Origin: an uncultured Jannaschia sp. | GTDB lineage: Bacteria > Pseudomonadota > Alphaproteobacteria > Rhodobacterales > Rhodobacteraceae | Assembly: GCA_947494145.1 (NCBI GenBank) | Contig: CANLTZ010000010.1 | Coordinates: forward strand, 124,001 to 188,000 | DNA length: 64,000 nt | Direction: 5' to 3' | In this document: in pieces, positions 9,201 to 18,405 of the stretch | How the letters are laid out: each line of letters begins with the position of its first letter | How positions within the stretch are numbered: position 1 is the stretch's first letter | Position numbers and translations under genes: made by a program | The notes under the pieces: model-generated | Database searches by the model: none | What the model saw: the letters and a program-made list of their open reading frames with translations, nothing else | Told to the model about the DNA's origin: nothing

Positions 9201-10133
9201 CTACTGACTCTGCGGTGTGATCAGGGCCGTTTTCATACGCTCCGCCATGGGGATGTCGCCGGGCAACACGCCCTGTGCTTCCAGATATTCGGGCAGGCGA
9301 CCCGACATCAAAAGGCGGCGGTCCAGCGGCAGGTCATCGTCGGTCAGGACATGGGCGATGGACCAGGCCACCGTCGTGCAATTGGCCGTGACGGTGTTGT
9401 AGAAGCGCGGCGCCGCGACGAGATCGTTGCCAAGTTCGACATAGGCGCGGAACAGCTGCGCACCTTGTTCGGGCGTCAGCGTCGTCGGGAAACGGCGGAC
9501 CGTTTCGCCGCGGGCGTCCACGCGCAAGTCGATCAGGTCGGATTCGGGGGCGGCGATCAGGGCCAGCTCGAACTGTCGCAGAAAGCCGCCGCGGATGCTG
9601 AACGCCTCATGGGCTTCGCGCCGCACCTCGATGGACCAGGCCAGCGGGTCGCGACCCGCGAAATGGAAGCTGACGATGATATGGGCGATATCCGGGTCGT
9701 CCCAGACGGAAGTGAGCAGGTCCACCCGCTCGATCTTCGAGAGGTCGTAGGAGGCCTGGGTCCAGGCTTCCTCCGCGGTGTCGGGGTCGGACCAGGTGAA
9801 CGCGCGAATATCGCGCAAATCGGCGATGTCGCCGTTGATGGTCCCCGTGGTGGAATGGGCCAGGGGGGTGGCCCAGTCGCGGTCGCCGCTGGGTTGAAGC
9901 GCCAGGAACCAGCCCAGATGGGCGGCCAAGGTCAGCCCCACAACCGACCAAGCCAGGCGGCGAGACTTGAGCCAGACGCCAAGCCCGGCGGCGAGGGCTG
10001 CGAATGTTAGAAGTTGCAGCGGCAGGGTCAGGCCAGGTGCGGCATGGATGTCGAGCGCGTGCCACGAAAAGAAAGCCGCGCCCGCCGCGATGAGTGTCAG
10101 GACGCCATCGCCTAGAAACTGAAAGATCCGCAT
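9201..10133 (-). CDS. DUF4105 (Lnb N-terminal periplasmic domain) membrane protein
   Basis: This 310-residue protein has two or three hydrophobic segments in the first 80 residues and then a large periplasmic domain. The domain carries RDIRAFTW, FHFAGRDPLAWSIEVRRE and the conserved Cys motif FYNTVTANCTTV, which identify DUF4105. The family is thought to include thiol-dependent hydrolases or lipid-modifying enzymes, but its reaction here is unknown. The start at 10133 (MRIFQFLGD) is preferred because longer forms are Pro/Arg-rich and run through the acpP terminator. It precedes the acyltransferase by 33 bases. Confidence 0.78.
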   Translation of the reverse strand: MRIFQFLGDGVLTLIAAGAAFFSWHALDIHAAPGLTLPLQLLTFAALAAGLGVWLKSRRLAWSVVGLTLAAHLGWFLALQPSGDRDWATPLAHSTTGTINGDIADLRDIRAFTWSDPDTAEEAWTQASYDLSKIERVDLLTSVWDDPDIAHIIVSFHFAGRDPLAWSIEVRREAHEAFSIRGGFLRQFELALIAAPESDLIDLRVDARGETVRRFPTTLTPEQGAQLFRAYVELGNDLVAAPRFYNTVTANCTTVAWSIAHVLTDDDLPLDRRLLMSGRLPEYLEAQGVLPGDIPMAERMKTALITPQSQ

Positions 10134-10218
10134 CGTTACCCTTTCCCGTAGTGGCGCAGCCGGGGTGGTGCCACGGCACCATGGCCACAGAAAGGCAGCC
10201 AAATGACCGGGCTGCAAA

Positions 10219-10244
10219 GAAAAAGGCGCCCGCTGGGGCGCCTT
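10219..10244 (-). terminator. intrinsic terminator of acpP
   Basis: On the minus strand the stem AAGGCGCC-CCAGCG-GGCGCCTT is followed by TTTCTTTG, giving an 8-bp stem with a 6-base loop and a T-run. It sits 29 bases after the acpP stop. Confidence 0.85.
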
Positions 10245-10272
10245 CAAAGATTCGGTCCGGGGACCTGATGCG

Positions 10273-10506
10273 TCAGGAATTGGCCTTGATGAAGGACACC
10301 GCATCGCCGAAGGTCTGGATCGACTCGGCGGCGTCGTCGGGGATTTCAATCCCGAACTCTTCTTCGAAGGCCATGACCAACTCGACGGTGTCGAGCGAGT
10401 CGGCGCCCAGATCGTCGATGAACGACGCTGTTTCGGTCACCTTGTCTTCTTCGACGCCCAGATGTTCGACGACTTTCTTGCGGACGCGGTCCTCGATGTC
10501 GCTCAT
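10273..10506 (-). CDS. acpP: acyl carrier protein
   Basis: This 77-residue acidic protein carries the growing fatty acyl chain. The phosphopantetheine attachment site is Ser37 in GADSLDTVE. It lies downstream of fabD and fabG on the same strand, but after a 301-base gap, and ends in a strong terminator. The gene that usually follows acpP in relatives, fabF, is not here but at 19.2 kb on the opposite strand. Confidence 0.97.
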   Translation of the reverse strand: MSDIEDRVRKKVVEHLGVEEDKVTETASFIDDLGADSLDTVELVMAFEEEFGIEIPDDAAESIQTFGDAVSFIKANS

Positions 10507-10807
10507 GTCTCTACCTCATTCCGTGACCCGTGGGGGGCCTGTCTCGCATGGTCTGAGCCCCATGCATGGCCGCCCCGAAGGGCTGTCCGGGAGTGCCCCG
10601 GTTCGTCTCGCGCCGCCCTATATCACGGGGGCCACAGATGGCAAATCGTTTCGCCGGGGCAGAATTGGTGCCCTGCTTTCGATGTCTTGCATGTGGCACG
10701 CGTCGTTTTGTGAGTATTTTTGGACCAGTGATGGAGGGGACGGTGCGCGGCTGGCCGCGCGCTTGCAAGATGCGGGTTGTCTGACGTCTGGGGCGCCGTG
10801 GCGGTCA
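10507..10807. other. fabG-acpP intergenic region with a short dispersed repeat
   Basis: A 301-base gap inside what is otherwise a fabD-fabG-acpP run. It contains one copy of the TGAGTATTTTTG repeat (10711-10734) and should hold a separate promoter for acpP, which is normally expressed far more than fabG. I see no reading frame with family features. Confidence 0.45.
10711..10734 (+). repeat. short intergenic repeat (TGAGTATTTTTG type), copy 1
   Basis: A 24-base sequence beginning TGAGTATTTTTGGACC and ending AGTGATGG. It is identical to bases 50606-50629 and similar to the reverse complement of 56729-56752. All three copies are intergenic, and no function can be read from the sequence. Confidence 0.7.
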
Positions 10808-11545
10808 TTAGACCATGGCCATGCCCCCGTTCACGTGCAGGACGGTGCCGGTGACATAGGCGGCCTCGGGCGAGGCCAGATAAAGCGCGGCGGCGGCGAT
10901 TTCCTCGGGCGTGCCCATGCGGCCCGCTGGGATTTGCGCGTCGATCTTGGCCTTCTGGTCATCGGTCAGCTTATCGGTCATGGCCGTCGCGATAAATCCT
11001 GGGGCCACCGCATTGACGGTAATCCCGCGGGAAGCGACTTCGTAGGCCAGGCTTTTCGACATGCCCACCAGACCTGCCTTGGAGGCCGCATAGTTCCCCT
11101 GGCCCGGATTGCCCGTGGTCCCCACGATGGAGGAGATATTCACGATCCGGCCCCAACGCGCCTTCATCATGCCGCGCAGCACGCCCTTGGACAGGCGGAA
11201 GGCCGATGTCAGGTTCACGTCCAGGACGGACTGCCATTCGTCGTCGGACATGCGCATGAAGAGGTTGTCGCGGGTGATGCCCGCATTGTTCACCAAGATG
11301 TCGACGGCGCCCATTGCCTCAGCGGCCTGTTTGGGCAGGGTATTGACCGCGTCGGCATCGGACAGGTTGCAGGGTAGAACATGGGCGTTTTCACCCAGCT
11401 CAGCGGCCAGGGCGTTGAGCGGGTCTTGGCGGGTGCCCGACAGGCCAACCGTGGCACCCGCGCCGTGAAGCGTTCGGGCGATGGCGGCGCCGATGCCACC
11501 GGAGGCGCCAGTTACCAATGCGGACTTTCCAGTCAGATCAAACAT
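10808..11545 (-). CDS. fabG: 3-oxoacyl-ACP reductase FabG
   Basis: An NADPH-dependent SDR that reduces 3-oxoacyl-ACP in fatty acid elongation. It is 245 residues long. The cofactor motif is TGASGGIG (residues 12-19), followed by NNAG, the catalytic Ser in NISSIVG and the Tyr-Lys pair in YAASKAG. The C-terminal PGFIATAMTDKL and TGTVLHVNGGMAMV are classic FabG blocks. It follows fabD after 13 bases. Confidence 0.96.
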   Translation of the reverse strand: MFDLTGKSALVTGASGGIGAAIARTLHGAGATVGLSGTRQDPLNALAAELGENAHVLPCNLSDADAVNTLPKQAAEAMGAVDILVNNAGITRDNLFMRMSDDEWQSVLDVNLTSAFRLSKGVLRGMMKARWGRIVNISSIVGTTGNPGQGNYAASKAGLVGMSKSLAYEVASRGITVNAVAPGFIATAMTDKLTDDQKAKIDAQIPAGRMGTPEEIAAAALYLASPEAAYVTGTVLHVNGGMAMV

Positions 11546-11558
11546 CTGCGTGCCTTCC

Positions 11559-12497
11559 TTAAAGTGATTGTGCGGCCTCGGTGACCTGATCGGACATGCC
11601 GATGGCGCGGGTGGCCACAGACTTGTCGATGCGGCGGATCATCCCCGACAGCGCCTTGCCTGCGCCGATTTCCCAGATTTCGGTCACGCCATCGGCGATC
11701 ACACGGTCCATGCTTTCGCGCCAGCGCACGGCACCCGTGACCTGATCCACCAGCAGCGACCGGATGTCGGCGGGGTCGGTAACCGGCGCAGCCGTCACAT
11801 TGGCCACCAGCGGCACGACGGGTGGGGCGATGTCCACATCGTTGAGCGCGATGGCCATCTGGCGGGCGGCGGGTTCCATCAGGTCGCAATGGAACGGGGC
11901 GGAGACGGGCAGCAGCACCGCCCGCTTGGCCCCCTTGGCCTTGGCGATGTCGAGGGCGCGCTCCACCGCTTCCCTGTGGCCGGAGACCACGACTTGGGTG
12001 GGGTCGTTGTCGTTGGCGGCCTGGCAGATCTGGCCTTGCGCGGCCTCTTGGGCCACGGCTTGGGCGTCGTCGAAACCCAGACCCAGCAGGGCGGCCATGG
12101 CGCCATCGCCCACGGGCACGGCGTTTTGCATGGCTTCACCGCGGATACGCAGAAGCCGCGCCGCATCGGCCAGATCCAGCGCACCTGCGGCCACGAGTGC
12201 GGTGTATTCGCCAAGCGAATGCCCCGCCACGAAGGCCGCATCGCGCGAAATATCAACACCTTGCGCCTCAAGTGCGCGCAAGGCGGCGATGGAGGTCGCC
12301 ATGAGGGCGGGTTGCGCGTTGCGCGTCAGGGTCAGGGTATCGGCGTCGCCGCCCCAGATCAGCTCCGTCAGCTTTTCGCCCAAGGCCTCGTCAACGATGT
12401 CGAAGACTGCCCGCGCCGCGGGCGCGCTTTCGGCCAGGTCACGGCCCATGCCGATGGTCTGGGCTCCTTGGCCCGGAAAGACGAATGCGCGGCTCAT
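11559..12497 (-). CDS. fabD: malonyl-CoA-ACP transacylase FabD
   Basis: It loads malonate from CoA onto acyl carrier protein. It is 312 residues long, begins with the family pattern FVFPGQGAQ, has the nucleophile Ser94 in GHSLGEY, and carries the partner His in SAPFHCDLM. It is the first gene of the fabD-fabG(-acpP) group and is divergent from the cytochrome gene at 12666. Confidence 0.96.
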   Translation of the reverse strand: MSRAFVFPGQGAQTIGMGRDLAESAPAARAVFDIVDEALGEKLTELIWGGDADTLTLTRNAQPALMATSIAALRALEAQGVDISRDAAFVAGHSLGEYTALVAAGALDLADAARLLRIRGEAMQNAVPVGDGAMAALLGLGFDDAQAVAQEAAQGQICQAANDNDPTQVVVSGHREAVERALDIAKAKGAKRAVLLPVSAPFHCDLMEPAARQMAIALNDVDIAPPVVPLVANVTAAPVTDPADIRSLLVDQVTGAVRWRESMDRVIADGVTEIWEIGAGKALSGMIRRIDKSVATRAIGMSDQVTEAAQSL

Positions 12498-12665
12498 GAC
12501 TTCCCCCCCTACACGATTGGGCCGGGATAGCGGGCGCGGCGCACCGCTTCAAGCAAGCTGGGGCCTGGGCCACGTTGTGCGATGCACGGGACCTGTGCGC
12601 ATTGTGCCATTTGCCTCGGCGTGGAACGCGATAATGTAGTGGCGACGCCAAACGGAGCCGCCGCC

Positions 12666-13901
12666 ATGACCGCCACCGATTCAGTGCCCGCGCGCCGGGT
12701 TGAGCCGACAAACACCACATCGACCTATGGTTGGGTGGAGCGGGCCTTTCACTGGTCCATCGCGATCCTGATCGTCACCGCCGTGATCTTGGGGCGCGAG
12801 GCCTATCATGCGCCTTTCGCCACGGATGAGGAATTGGCGCGAAAGGCGTGGCTGTTCAGCTTCCACAAGACGGTGGGGGTGTCGATTTTCTTCTTGGCGT
12901 TGTTGCGCATCGTCTGGGCGGTGATCCAGCCGCGGCCGCGGCCGCTGCATCCAGACCGGCAGGCCGAAACGATGGTCGCGGCGGCGGTGCACTGGCTGCT
13001 TTACGGCTCGCTTCTTTTGGTGCCGCTTCTGGGCTGGGTGGAACACGCGGCAACCACGGGCTTCGCACCGATCTGGTGGCCGTTCGGACAAGGTTTGCCT
13101 TTCGTGCCGCAGGACCCGGATTTGGCCAAGACCTTGGCAACGCTGCATACGACCTTTGTGAAGGTCCTGGTCGGAGCGGTGGTGCTGCATGTGGCGGGAA
13201 CTTTGAAACATGTCTTCCTGGACCGCGATCTGACGCTGGCGCGGATGTGGCGCGGGGCCGATCCGGGACCGCTGGAGGCCAGCAAGTCCCATGCTTTGCC
13301 CATCGTCATTGCCTTGGCCGTCTGGGGCGTAACATTGGGGGTCGGCCTGGCATTGGTGCCCGCAGGCGCGCCTGCCGCCCCGCAAGTGGCCGCGGAAGCG
13401 ACGGGGGCCGCGAATTGGCAAGTGGAGGACGGCACGCTGTCGATCACCGTGAGCCAGTTGGGCCAGCCCGTAACGGGTAGTTTCGGAGACTGGCAAGCTG
13501 CCATCGACTTCGATGAGGCCCCCCGCGCCGATGGCACGAACGGCAATGTGCAGGTCTCGGTCGCGACGGGCAGCCTGGCGCTTGGTTCGGTCTCGGAACA
13601 GGCGACGTCGGCCGATTTCCTGTCGTCTGAAGCCTTTCCCATCGCAACTTATGACGCCGTGATCCGGGCGGAGGGGGAGGGCTATGTCGCCGAAGGCACG
13701 TTCGCGCTGCGCGGTGTGGAGATCGAGTTGGCTTTACCCTTCACGCTCACCATCGAGGGCGACCAAGCCACTATGGCGGGCGAGGCGGCGCTGGACAGGC
13801 GCACCTTCGAGATGGGCGAGACCTATCCCGACGAATCGAGCGTGGGGTTCACCGTGACGGTGGGCGTGGCGCTGACGGCGTCGCGCAGCGCGGCGGAATA
13901 A
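12666..13901 (+). CDS. cytochrome b561 / YceI-like fusion protein
   Basis: This 411-residue protein fuses two domains. Residues about 20-215 are a four-helix b561-type cytochrome with candidate heme-ligand histidines (AFHW His29, FHKT His67, AVHW His109, and VVLHVAGTLKH in the last helix). A further helix, IVIALAVWGVTLGVGLALV, leads into a YceI-type lipocalin-like domain from about residue 225, ending EMGETYPDESSVGFTVTVGVAL. YceI proteins bind polyisoprenoids, so an electron-transfer step coupled to a quinone-like lipid is a reasonable inference. The ATG at 12666 follows GGAG and precedes the first helix by a suitable distance. Confidence 0.85.
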   Translation: MTATDSVPARRVEPTNTTSTYGWVERAFHWSIAILIVTAVILGREAYHAPFATDEELARKAWLFSFHKTVGVSIFFLALLRIVWAVIQPRPRPLHPDRQAETMVAAAVHWLLYGSLLLVPLLGWVEHAATTGFAPIWWPFGQGLPFVPQDPDLAKTLATLHTTFVKVLVGAVVLHVAGTLKHVFLDRDLTLARMWRGADPGPLEASKSHALPIVIALAVWGVTLGVGLALVPAGAPAAPQVAAEATGAANWQVEDGTLSITVSQLGQPVTGSFGDWQAAIDFDEAPRADGTNGNVQVSVATGSLALGSVSEQATSADFLSSEAFPIATYDAVIRAEGEGYVAEGTFALRGVEIELALPFTLTIEGDQATMAGEAALDRRTFEMGETYPDESSVGFTVTVGVALTASRSAAE

Positions 13902-13943
13902 GGCCGCAGCAGCGCGCGCTGACCACCTGGCGGAAAGGCTGCG

Positions 13944-13978
13944 TTAACCTTTCGGCCCGGCGGCAAGATCCCGTTAAC
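13944..13978. promoter_or_regulatory. paired TTAAC motifs upstream of the lysis genes
   Basis: Two GTTAACC sequences (TTAAC at 13944 and 13974) lie exactly 30 bases apart, 50 to 85 bases before the endolysin start. TTAAC is the CtrA half-site. They are not the full TTAA-N7-TTAA arrangement, so this is only a candidate, but CtrA does act on the GTA lysis genes in Rhodobacter capsulatus. Confidence 0.35.
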
Positions 13979-14027
13979 CGTTCACCCCGAGACCCGGCCC
14001 TTCCATTCATCAACGGAAGGCCGGACC

Positions 14028-14639
14028 ATGCTGAGCGTGCGCGACATTGCAGAAGAAATCGTCGCCCGAGAGGGCGGCTACGTGAACGACCCCGACGATC
14101 CGGGCGGGGCCACGAATTACGGGGTGACCATCCACACCATGCGGGCCCTGGGCCTCGACATGGATGGCGACGGGCGGGTCACCGCGAAGGACGTCAGGGC
14201 GTTGCCCAAGTCGAAAGCCGTGGACATCTTCGTGGAACATTACTTCCACCGGGTTCGCGTCGATCTGTTGCCGGATGTCCTGCAACCCTCGGTCTTCGAC
14301 ATGTATGTCAATGCGGGCGCCAATGCGGTGCGCATCTTGCAGCGCCTGCTGCGCCGCATGGGGCAGACCGTCACCGTTGATGGCGTGATCGGGCCGCAGA
14401 CCGCGGGCGCGGCCAGGGCGGCGGCGGAGGAGGCACCGGATCACATCGCCGACGCTTATGCCATTGCGCGGCGCAATTATTACTATTCGCTTGCCGACCG
14501 GCGCCCGTCATCGCGCAAATTCGCGCGGCGCCGCGATGGCGGCAAGGGCGGCTGGATCACCCGGGCCGAAGAATTCATGTCGCTCAAATATCGTCTAACG
14601 GACGCGCAACATCGCGCGCGGGTGGCAGCATGGGGCTGA
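14028..14639 (+). CDS. holin-associated N-acetylmuramidase (GH108-type endolysin)
   Basis: This 203-residue peptidoglycan hydrolase begins with the GH108 catalytic block EEIVAREGGYVNDPDDPGG, with predicted catalytic Glu15, then NYGVT. A C-terminal peptidoglycan-binding-like part follows (VDGVIGPQTAGA). It is the counterpart of the Rhodobacter capsulatus endolysin needed to release GTA particles by cell lysis. There is no signal peptide, so export depends on the holin, whose start overlaps this gene by ten bases. The start follows GGAAGGCCGGACC. Confidence 0.88.
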   Translation: MLSVRDIAEEIVAREGGYVNDPDDPGGATNYGVTIHTMRALGLDMDGDGRVTAKDVRALPKSKAVDIFVEHYFHRVRVDLLPDVLQPSVFDMYVNAGANAVRILQRLLRRMGQTVTVDGVIGPQTAGAARAAAEEAPDHIADAYAIARRNYYYSLADRRPSSRKFARRRDGGKGGWITRAEEFMSLKYRLTDAQHRARVAAWG

Positions 14640-15178
14640 TGAGCGGCATCGCAAAGGGCGCGGGCGCGGTGGAAACGCTGGGCCGCGCGGCGCAAGGCGT
14701 CGCGCGCGTCTTTCGGCCCGACGCGACCGAGGGGCAGCGCCTGGGCCATGAGGCCCAGCGCGCCGCACTTCGCCAATTGGGCGCGGAGTTCGAGTTGGAG
14801 CGCCGGGGCCTGTTTGACCGCTGCGTGGACGGGCTGAACCGTCTGCCTCGTCCCATGCTGGCTTTGGGCACGCTGGGTCTGTTCGTCTATGCCATGGTGG
14901 ACCCGTTGGGCTTTGCGGCGCGCATGGAGGGGCTGGGCTTCGTGCCAGACCCGCTTTGGTGGCTGCTGGGCGCCATTGTGGGCTTCTATTTCGGCGCACG
15001 GGAGATGCATTACGTGCGCCACCGCACCGCAAGCCGCCCGCCCATGCCAGAGCCGCGCATGTCGGCCTGGCACGCCCCTGAGCCAGACGCGGAGACGCCG
15101 GACCCCAAGCCCGAAGCGGAAGGTACGCCCGACAATCCAGCCCTGTCGGCTTGGCAGAACGCGCGTCGCGATACCTGA
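14630..15178 (+). CDS. holin family protein (3TM-type), GTA/phage lysis
   Basis: This 182-residue protein starts with about 60 soluble residues. A hydrophobic hairpin follows (MLALGTLGLFVYAMVDPLGFAARM, then PLWWLLGAIVGFYFGAREM), and a Pro-rich charged tail ends it. This is the layout of the 3TM holin family paired with GH108 endolysins, and holins of this kind let the endolysin reach the cell wall. Its ATG overlaps the endolysin stop (ATGGGGCTGA). An internal ATG at 14639 is an alternative start. Confidence 0.82.
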   Translation: MGLMSGIAKGAGAVETLGRAAQGVARVFRPDATEGQRLGHEAQRAALRQLGAEFELERRGLFDRCVDGLNRLPRPMLALGTLGLFVYAMVDPLGFAARMEGLGFVPDPLWWLLGAIVGFYFGAREMHYVRHRTASRPPMPEPRMSAWHAPEPDAETPDPKPEAEGTPDNPALSAWQNARRDT

Positions 15179-15238
15179 TCCCGCGACCCCCCGCCGCGCC
15201 CCATGGTCTGAGGCGGGGGAACGTCATATAATACGCCC

Positions 15239-17215
15239 ATGATAGTCGAGCTTGGACATTTCGCCCTGATCGCCGCCTTCGCCGTGGCCATCGTTCAAAT
15301 GATCGTCCCCATGATCGGGGCCTGGCAAAGATGGACGGGCTGGATGGCCGTCGCTTCACCGGCGGCGACGGTACAGGTTCTGCTGGTGGCGTTCAGCTTC
15401 GCGGCGCTGACCTATGCTTTCGTGACCTCCGACTTTTCGCTGCGGCTGGTCACGCTGAATTCCCATACCGACAAGCCGATGCTCTACAAAGTGAGCGGGG
15501 TTTGGGGCAATCATGAAGGCTCCTTGCTGCTTTGGGTGCTGATCCTGGCGCTGTTTGGGGCGGCGGCTGCCTGGTTCGGTGGGCAATTGCCCGACACGCT
15601 CCGCGCGCGGGTGCTGGCCGTGCAGGCCAGCGTTGGCGTGGCGTTCTATGCCTTCATCCTTTTCACCTCCAACCCCTTCACACGGCTCGAAATTCCGCCC
15701 TTCAACGGGCAGGATTTGAACCCGCTGCTGCAAGACCCCGGATTGGCCTTCCATCCGCCGTTCCTGTATCTCGGTTATGTGGGCCTCAGCATGGCGTTCA
15801 GTTTCGCGGTCGCCGCTTTGATCGAGGGGCGCGTGGACGCGGCCTGGGGCCGCTGGGTGCGGCCCTGGACGTTGGCGGCATGGCTTTTCCTCACCATCGG
15901 CATCGCGCTGGGCTCCTGGTGGGCCTATTACGAACTGGGCTGGGGCGGTTTCTGGTTCTGGGACCCGGTTGAAAACGCGTCCTTTATGCCTTGGCTGATC
16001 GCGGCGGCGCTGCTGCATTCGGCCATCGTGGTCGAAAAGCGCGAGGCGCTGAAATCCTGGACCATCCTGCTCGCCATCCTGGCCTTCGGTTTCAGCTTGG
16101 TGGGCACGTTCATCGTGCGCTCAGGCGTGCTGACCTCGGTCCATGCCTTCGCCAACGACCCGGAGCGGGGGGTGTACATCCTGGCCATCCTGGGCGTCTT
16201 CACGGGCGGCGCGCTGCTCTTATACGCAATCCGGGCGCCGCAGATGCAGGCCAAGGGCGTCTTCGGCGTGGTCAGCCGAGAATCGGCTCTGGTGGCCAAC
16301 AATCTGCTTCTGGCGGTGTCCTGTTTCGTGGTCTTCGTGGGCACGATCTGGCCCCTGGTTGCCGAGATGATGTTCGACCGGAAGCTGTCGGTGGGCCCGC
16401 CTTTCTTCAACGCGGCCTTCACCCCCTTCGTCATCGCGCTGGCTTTGCTGCTGCCTATCGGCTCTATCCTGCCCTGGAAGCGCGGATCAAGCCGCGTCAT
16501 GCGGGCTGTCTGGCCGGTGGCGCTGCTATCGGTGGCGGTGGCCGGGCTGATCTGGGCCATGCAGACCGGGCGCAGCCTGGGCGGGCCCTTGGGCGCTGCG
16601 CTGGGTGTCTGGTTGGTGGCCGGCGCCACGGTGGACCTGATGACACGGACGGGCCGCGGCGACCTGCGCGGGCGTCTGGGCCGGTTGACGCGGCTGCCAC
16701 GGGCCGATTGGGGCAAGGCCCTGGCCCACGGGGGCCTTGGCATCACGATCTTCGGTGTCGCGGGGCTGACGGCCTGGCAGCAGGAAGGCATCCAGGTTCT
16801 CGATATCGATCAATCCATGACGCTGGGGCGCTATGAGATCGTGCTGGAGGACGTGCAGCGCATCCAAGGTCCGAACTATATCGCCACGCAGGCCCGGATG
16901 CATGTCTACGAAGACGGGCGCGATATCGGCGTGCTGCTGCCAGAAAAGCGGGTCTATCCGGTGGCGCAGATGCCAACGACCGAGGCCGGGATCGATAACG
17001 GGTTCTTTCGCGACGTCTATGCCGTGATCGGTGATCCGCAGCAGGGCGGGGGCTATGCGGTGCGGGTCTATATCAAGCCGTTTGCCAACTGGATCTGGGG
17101 CGGAGCGATCATCATGGCCTTGGGCGGGATCGTGTCGCTGACGGACCGCCGTTACCGCGTGGCGGCGGGCGCGCGGCGGGATGCCGTCCCGTCGGGCGGA
17201 GTGCCTGCGGAATGA
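15239..17215 (+). CDS. ccmF: cytochrome c heme lyase subunit CcmF
   Basis: A large inner-membrane component of the system I cytochrome c maturation complex, which attaches heme to apocytochromes in the periplasm. It is 658 residues long with about fifteen membrane segments. The heme-handling Trp-rich block reads [19 protein letters not shown] at about residues 235-255. Histidines such as [19 protein letters not shown] and [13 protein letters not shown] fit the family. Its stop overlaps the ccmH start (ATGA). It begins 60 bases after the holin. Confidence 0.97.
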   Translation: MIVELGHFALIAAFAVAIVQMIVPMIGAWQRWTGWMAVASPAATVQVLLVAFSFAALTYAFVTSDFSLRLVTLNSHTDKPMLYKVSGVWGNHEGSLLLWVLILALFGAAAAWFGGQLPDTLRARVLAVQASVGVAFYAFILFTSNPFTRLEIPPFNGQDLNPLLQDPGLAFHPPFLYLGYVGLSMAFSFAVAALIEGRVDAAWGRWVRPWTLAAWLFLTIGIALGSWWAYYELGWGGFWFWDPVENASFMPWLIAAALLHSAIVVEKREALKSWTILLAILAFGFSLVGTFIVRSGVLTSVHAFANDPERGVYILAILGVFTGGALLLYAIRAPQMQAKGVFGVVSRESALVANNLLLAVSCFVVFVGTIWPLVAEMMFDRKLSVGPPFFNAAFTPFVIALALLLPIGSILPWKRGSSRVMRAVWPVALLSVAVAGLIWAMQTGRSLGGPLGAALGVWLVAGATVDLMTRTGRGDLRGRLGRLTRLPRADWGKALAHGGLGITIFGVAGLTAWQQEGIQVLDIDQSMTLGRYEIVLEDVQRIQGPNYIATQARMHVYEDGRDIGVLLPEKRVYPVAQMPTTEAGIDNGFFRDVYAVIGDPQQGGGYAVRVYIKPFANWIWGGAIIMALGGIVSLTDRRYRVAAGARRDAVPSGGVPAE

Positions 17216-17673
17216 AGGTTTGGCTAACGGTCTTGTTGCTGGCGCTGGCCAGTCCGGCCCTGGCCGTGCAGCCCGATGAAGTGCTGGACGATCCCGCGCT
17301 TGAGGAACGTGCGCGCGAGCTGTCCAAGGGTTTGCGCTGTCTGGTTTGCCGCAACGAAAGCATCGACGAGTCCAATGCCGAACTGGCGCGCGACCTGCGC
17401 CTTTTGGTGCGCGAACGGCTGGTGGCGGGTGACACGGATACCGAGGTGATCGCCTATCTGGTAGATCGCTACGGGGAATATGTGTTGCTCAACCCGCCGG
17501 CGACGGGCTCCACCCTGATCTTGTGGGGGGCGCCTTTGGCTTTGTTGCTGCTCGGCAGCGGCGTGGCGGTGTTGCATGTGACGCGGCAGCGCAAGTCTGC
17601 CGCGCCCGAAGGGCTCGACCCGGAGGAAGAAGAACGGCTGCGCGCGCTTCTGGACGAGGACGCCAAGGGCTGA
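17212..17673 (+). CDS. ccmH: cytochrome c-type biogenesis protein CcmH/CycL
   Basis: A periplasmic, membrane-anchored thiol protein that keeps the apocytochrome CXXCH motif reduced for heme attachment. The 153-residue protein has a signal peptide (to about residue 19), the redox motif [16 protein letters not shown], and one C-terminal helix ([22 protein letters not shown]). It is translationally coupled to ccmF by a four-base overlap. Confidence 0.96.
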   Translation: MKVWLTVLLLALASPALAVQPDEVLDDPALEERARELSKGLRCLVCRNESIDESNAELARDLRLLVRERLVAGDTDTEVIAYLVDRYGEYVLLNPPATGSTLILWGAPLALLLLGSGVAVLHVTRQRKSAAPEGLDPEEEERLRALLDEDAKG

Positions 17674-17844
17674 TAGGCGCCGCCCACGGTCCGCAGTTCA
17701 CCGAGGCGCCGCCGCCCCTGACGGGGCACGCTGAACCTGCCTTTTATGATGTCTATCACATCCCTCCGGCCCCGCGGCCTGGTGGAGAAGGGCGGCCCTC
17801 CTGGTCTGAATGTCAGGCTTTCGACGCGGGCAGGAGTTGAGACC

Positions 17845-18351
17845 ATGACACGAAGACCGATCCCTTTGCTGATCGAAGATGTGGGCCCGTTCGCGCGCGC
17901 CCTGTCGCGGGAAGCGGGCATCGAGATGCCCCATCAATCCCTCATGAACGCCGTGGCCCGCGCGGCGGGCTTTCGCAATCACCAGCATTTGCGCGCCGCG
18001 GTGACCGGCCCCGAGGCGGAGCCACCGCCCGATCTGGCCCGCCTGCGCCGGGCCGCGGCGCGCTTTGACGGGCAGGGTCGGTTCACGGGCTGGCCAGTGA
18101 AGCGCAGCCTGCGGCTTCTGTGCCTTTGGCCGATCTGGGCGCGGTTGCCCGCGGGCCAGGAGATGAATGAGCGCGCGATCTCGGACGTGATCCACGGGCT
18201 GTGTACCTTCCGCGACGCGGCGGGCATCCGCCGTGAGATGGTGGGCGAAGGCATGCTGTGGCGCACGCGGGACGGATCCGTCTATCGGCGGCTGGAAGTG
18301 CGGCCCGGCCCCACGGAACGTGCCTTGATCCGGGCGGTGACGTCCGGTTGA
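17845..18351 (+). CDS. DUF2087 domain protein
   Basis: This 168-residue basic protein begins MTRRPIPLLIEDVGPFARAL, then HQSLMNAVARAAGFRNHQHLRA, and has a C-terminal domain typical of DUF2087 (FTGWPVKRSLRLLCLWPIWARL, then FRDAAGIRREMVGEGMLWRTRDGSVYRRL). The family is suggested to contain a winged-helix fold and may be regulatory; no target is known to me. The ATG at 17845 follows AGGAG at the right spacing, and the frame extends upstream without good signals. Confidence 0.75.
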   Translation: MTRRPIPLLIEDVGPFARALSREAGIEMPHQSLMNAVARAAGFRNHQHLRAAVTGPEAEPPPDLARLRRAAARFDGQGRFTGWPVKRSLRLLCLWPIWARLPAGQEMNERAISDVIHGLCTFRDAAGIRREMVGEGMLWRTRDGSVYRRLEVRPGPTERALIRAVTSG

Positions 18352-18405
18352 GCTTTCGCCTCCGCGCGGCTCTGATAGTGTCGCGCGGAGATTGGCGGAG
18401 GCCCC

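Noticed and set aside
8571-10010. 479-codon open frame on the plus strand
   Set aside because: It is the reverse of the acyltransferase and DUF4105 genes, with Gly/Arg/His-rich composition typical of antisense frames in high-GC DNA.
17746-17844. Longer N-terminus for the DUF2087 protein
   Set aside because: The family N-terminus starts at 17845, directly after an AGGAG site; the extension has no such signal.
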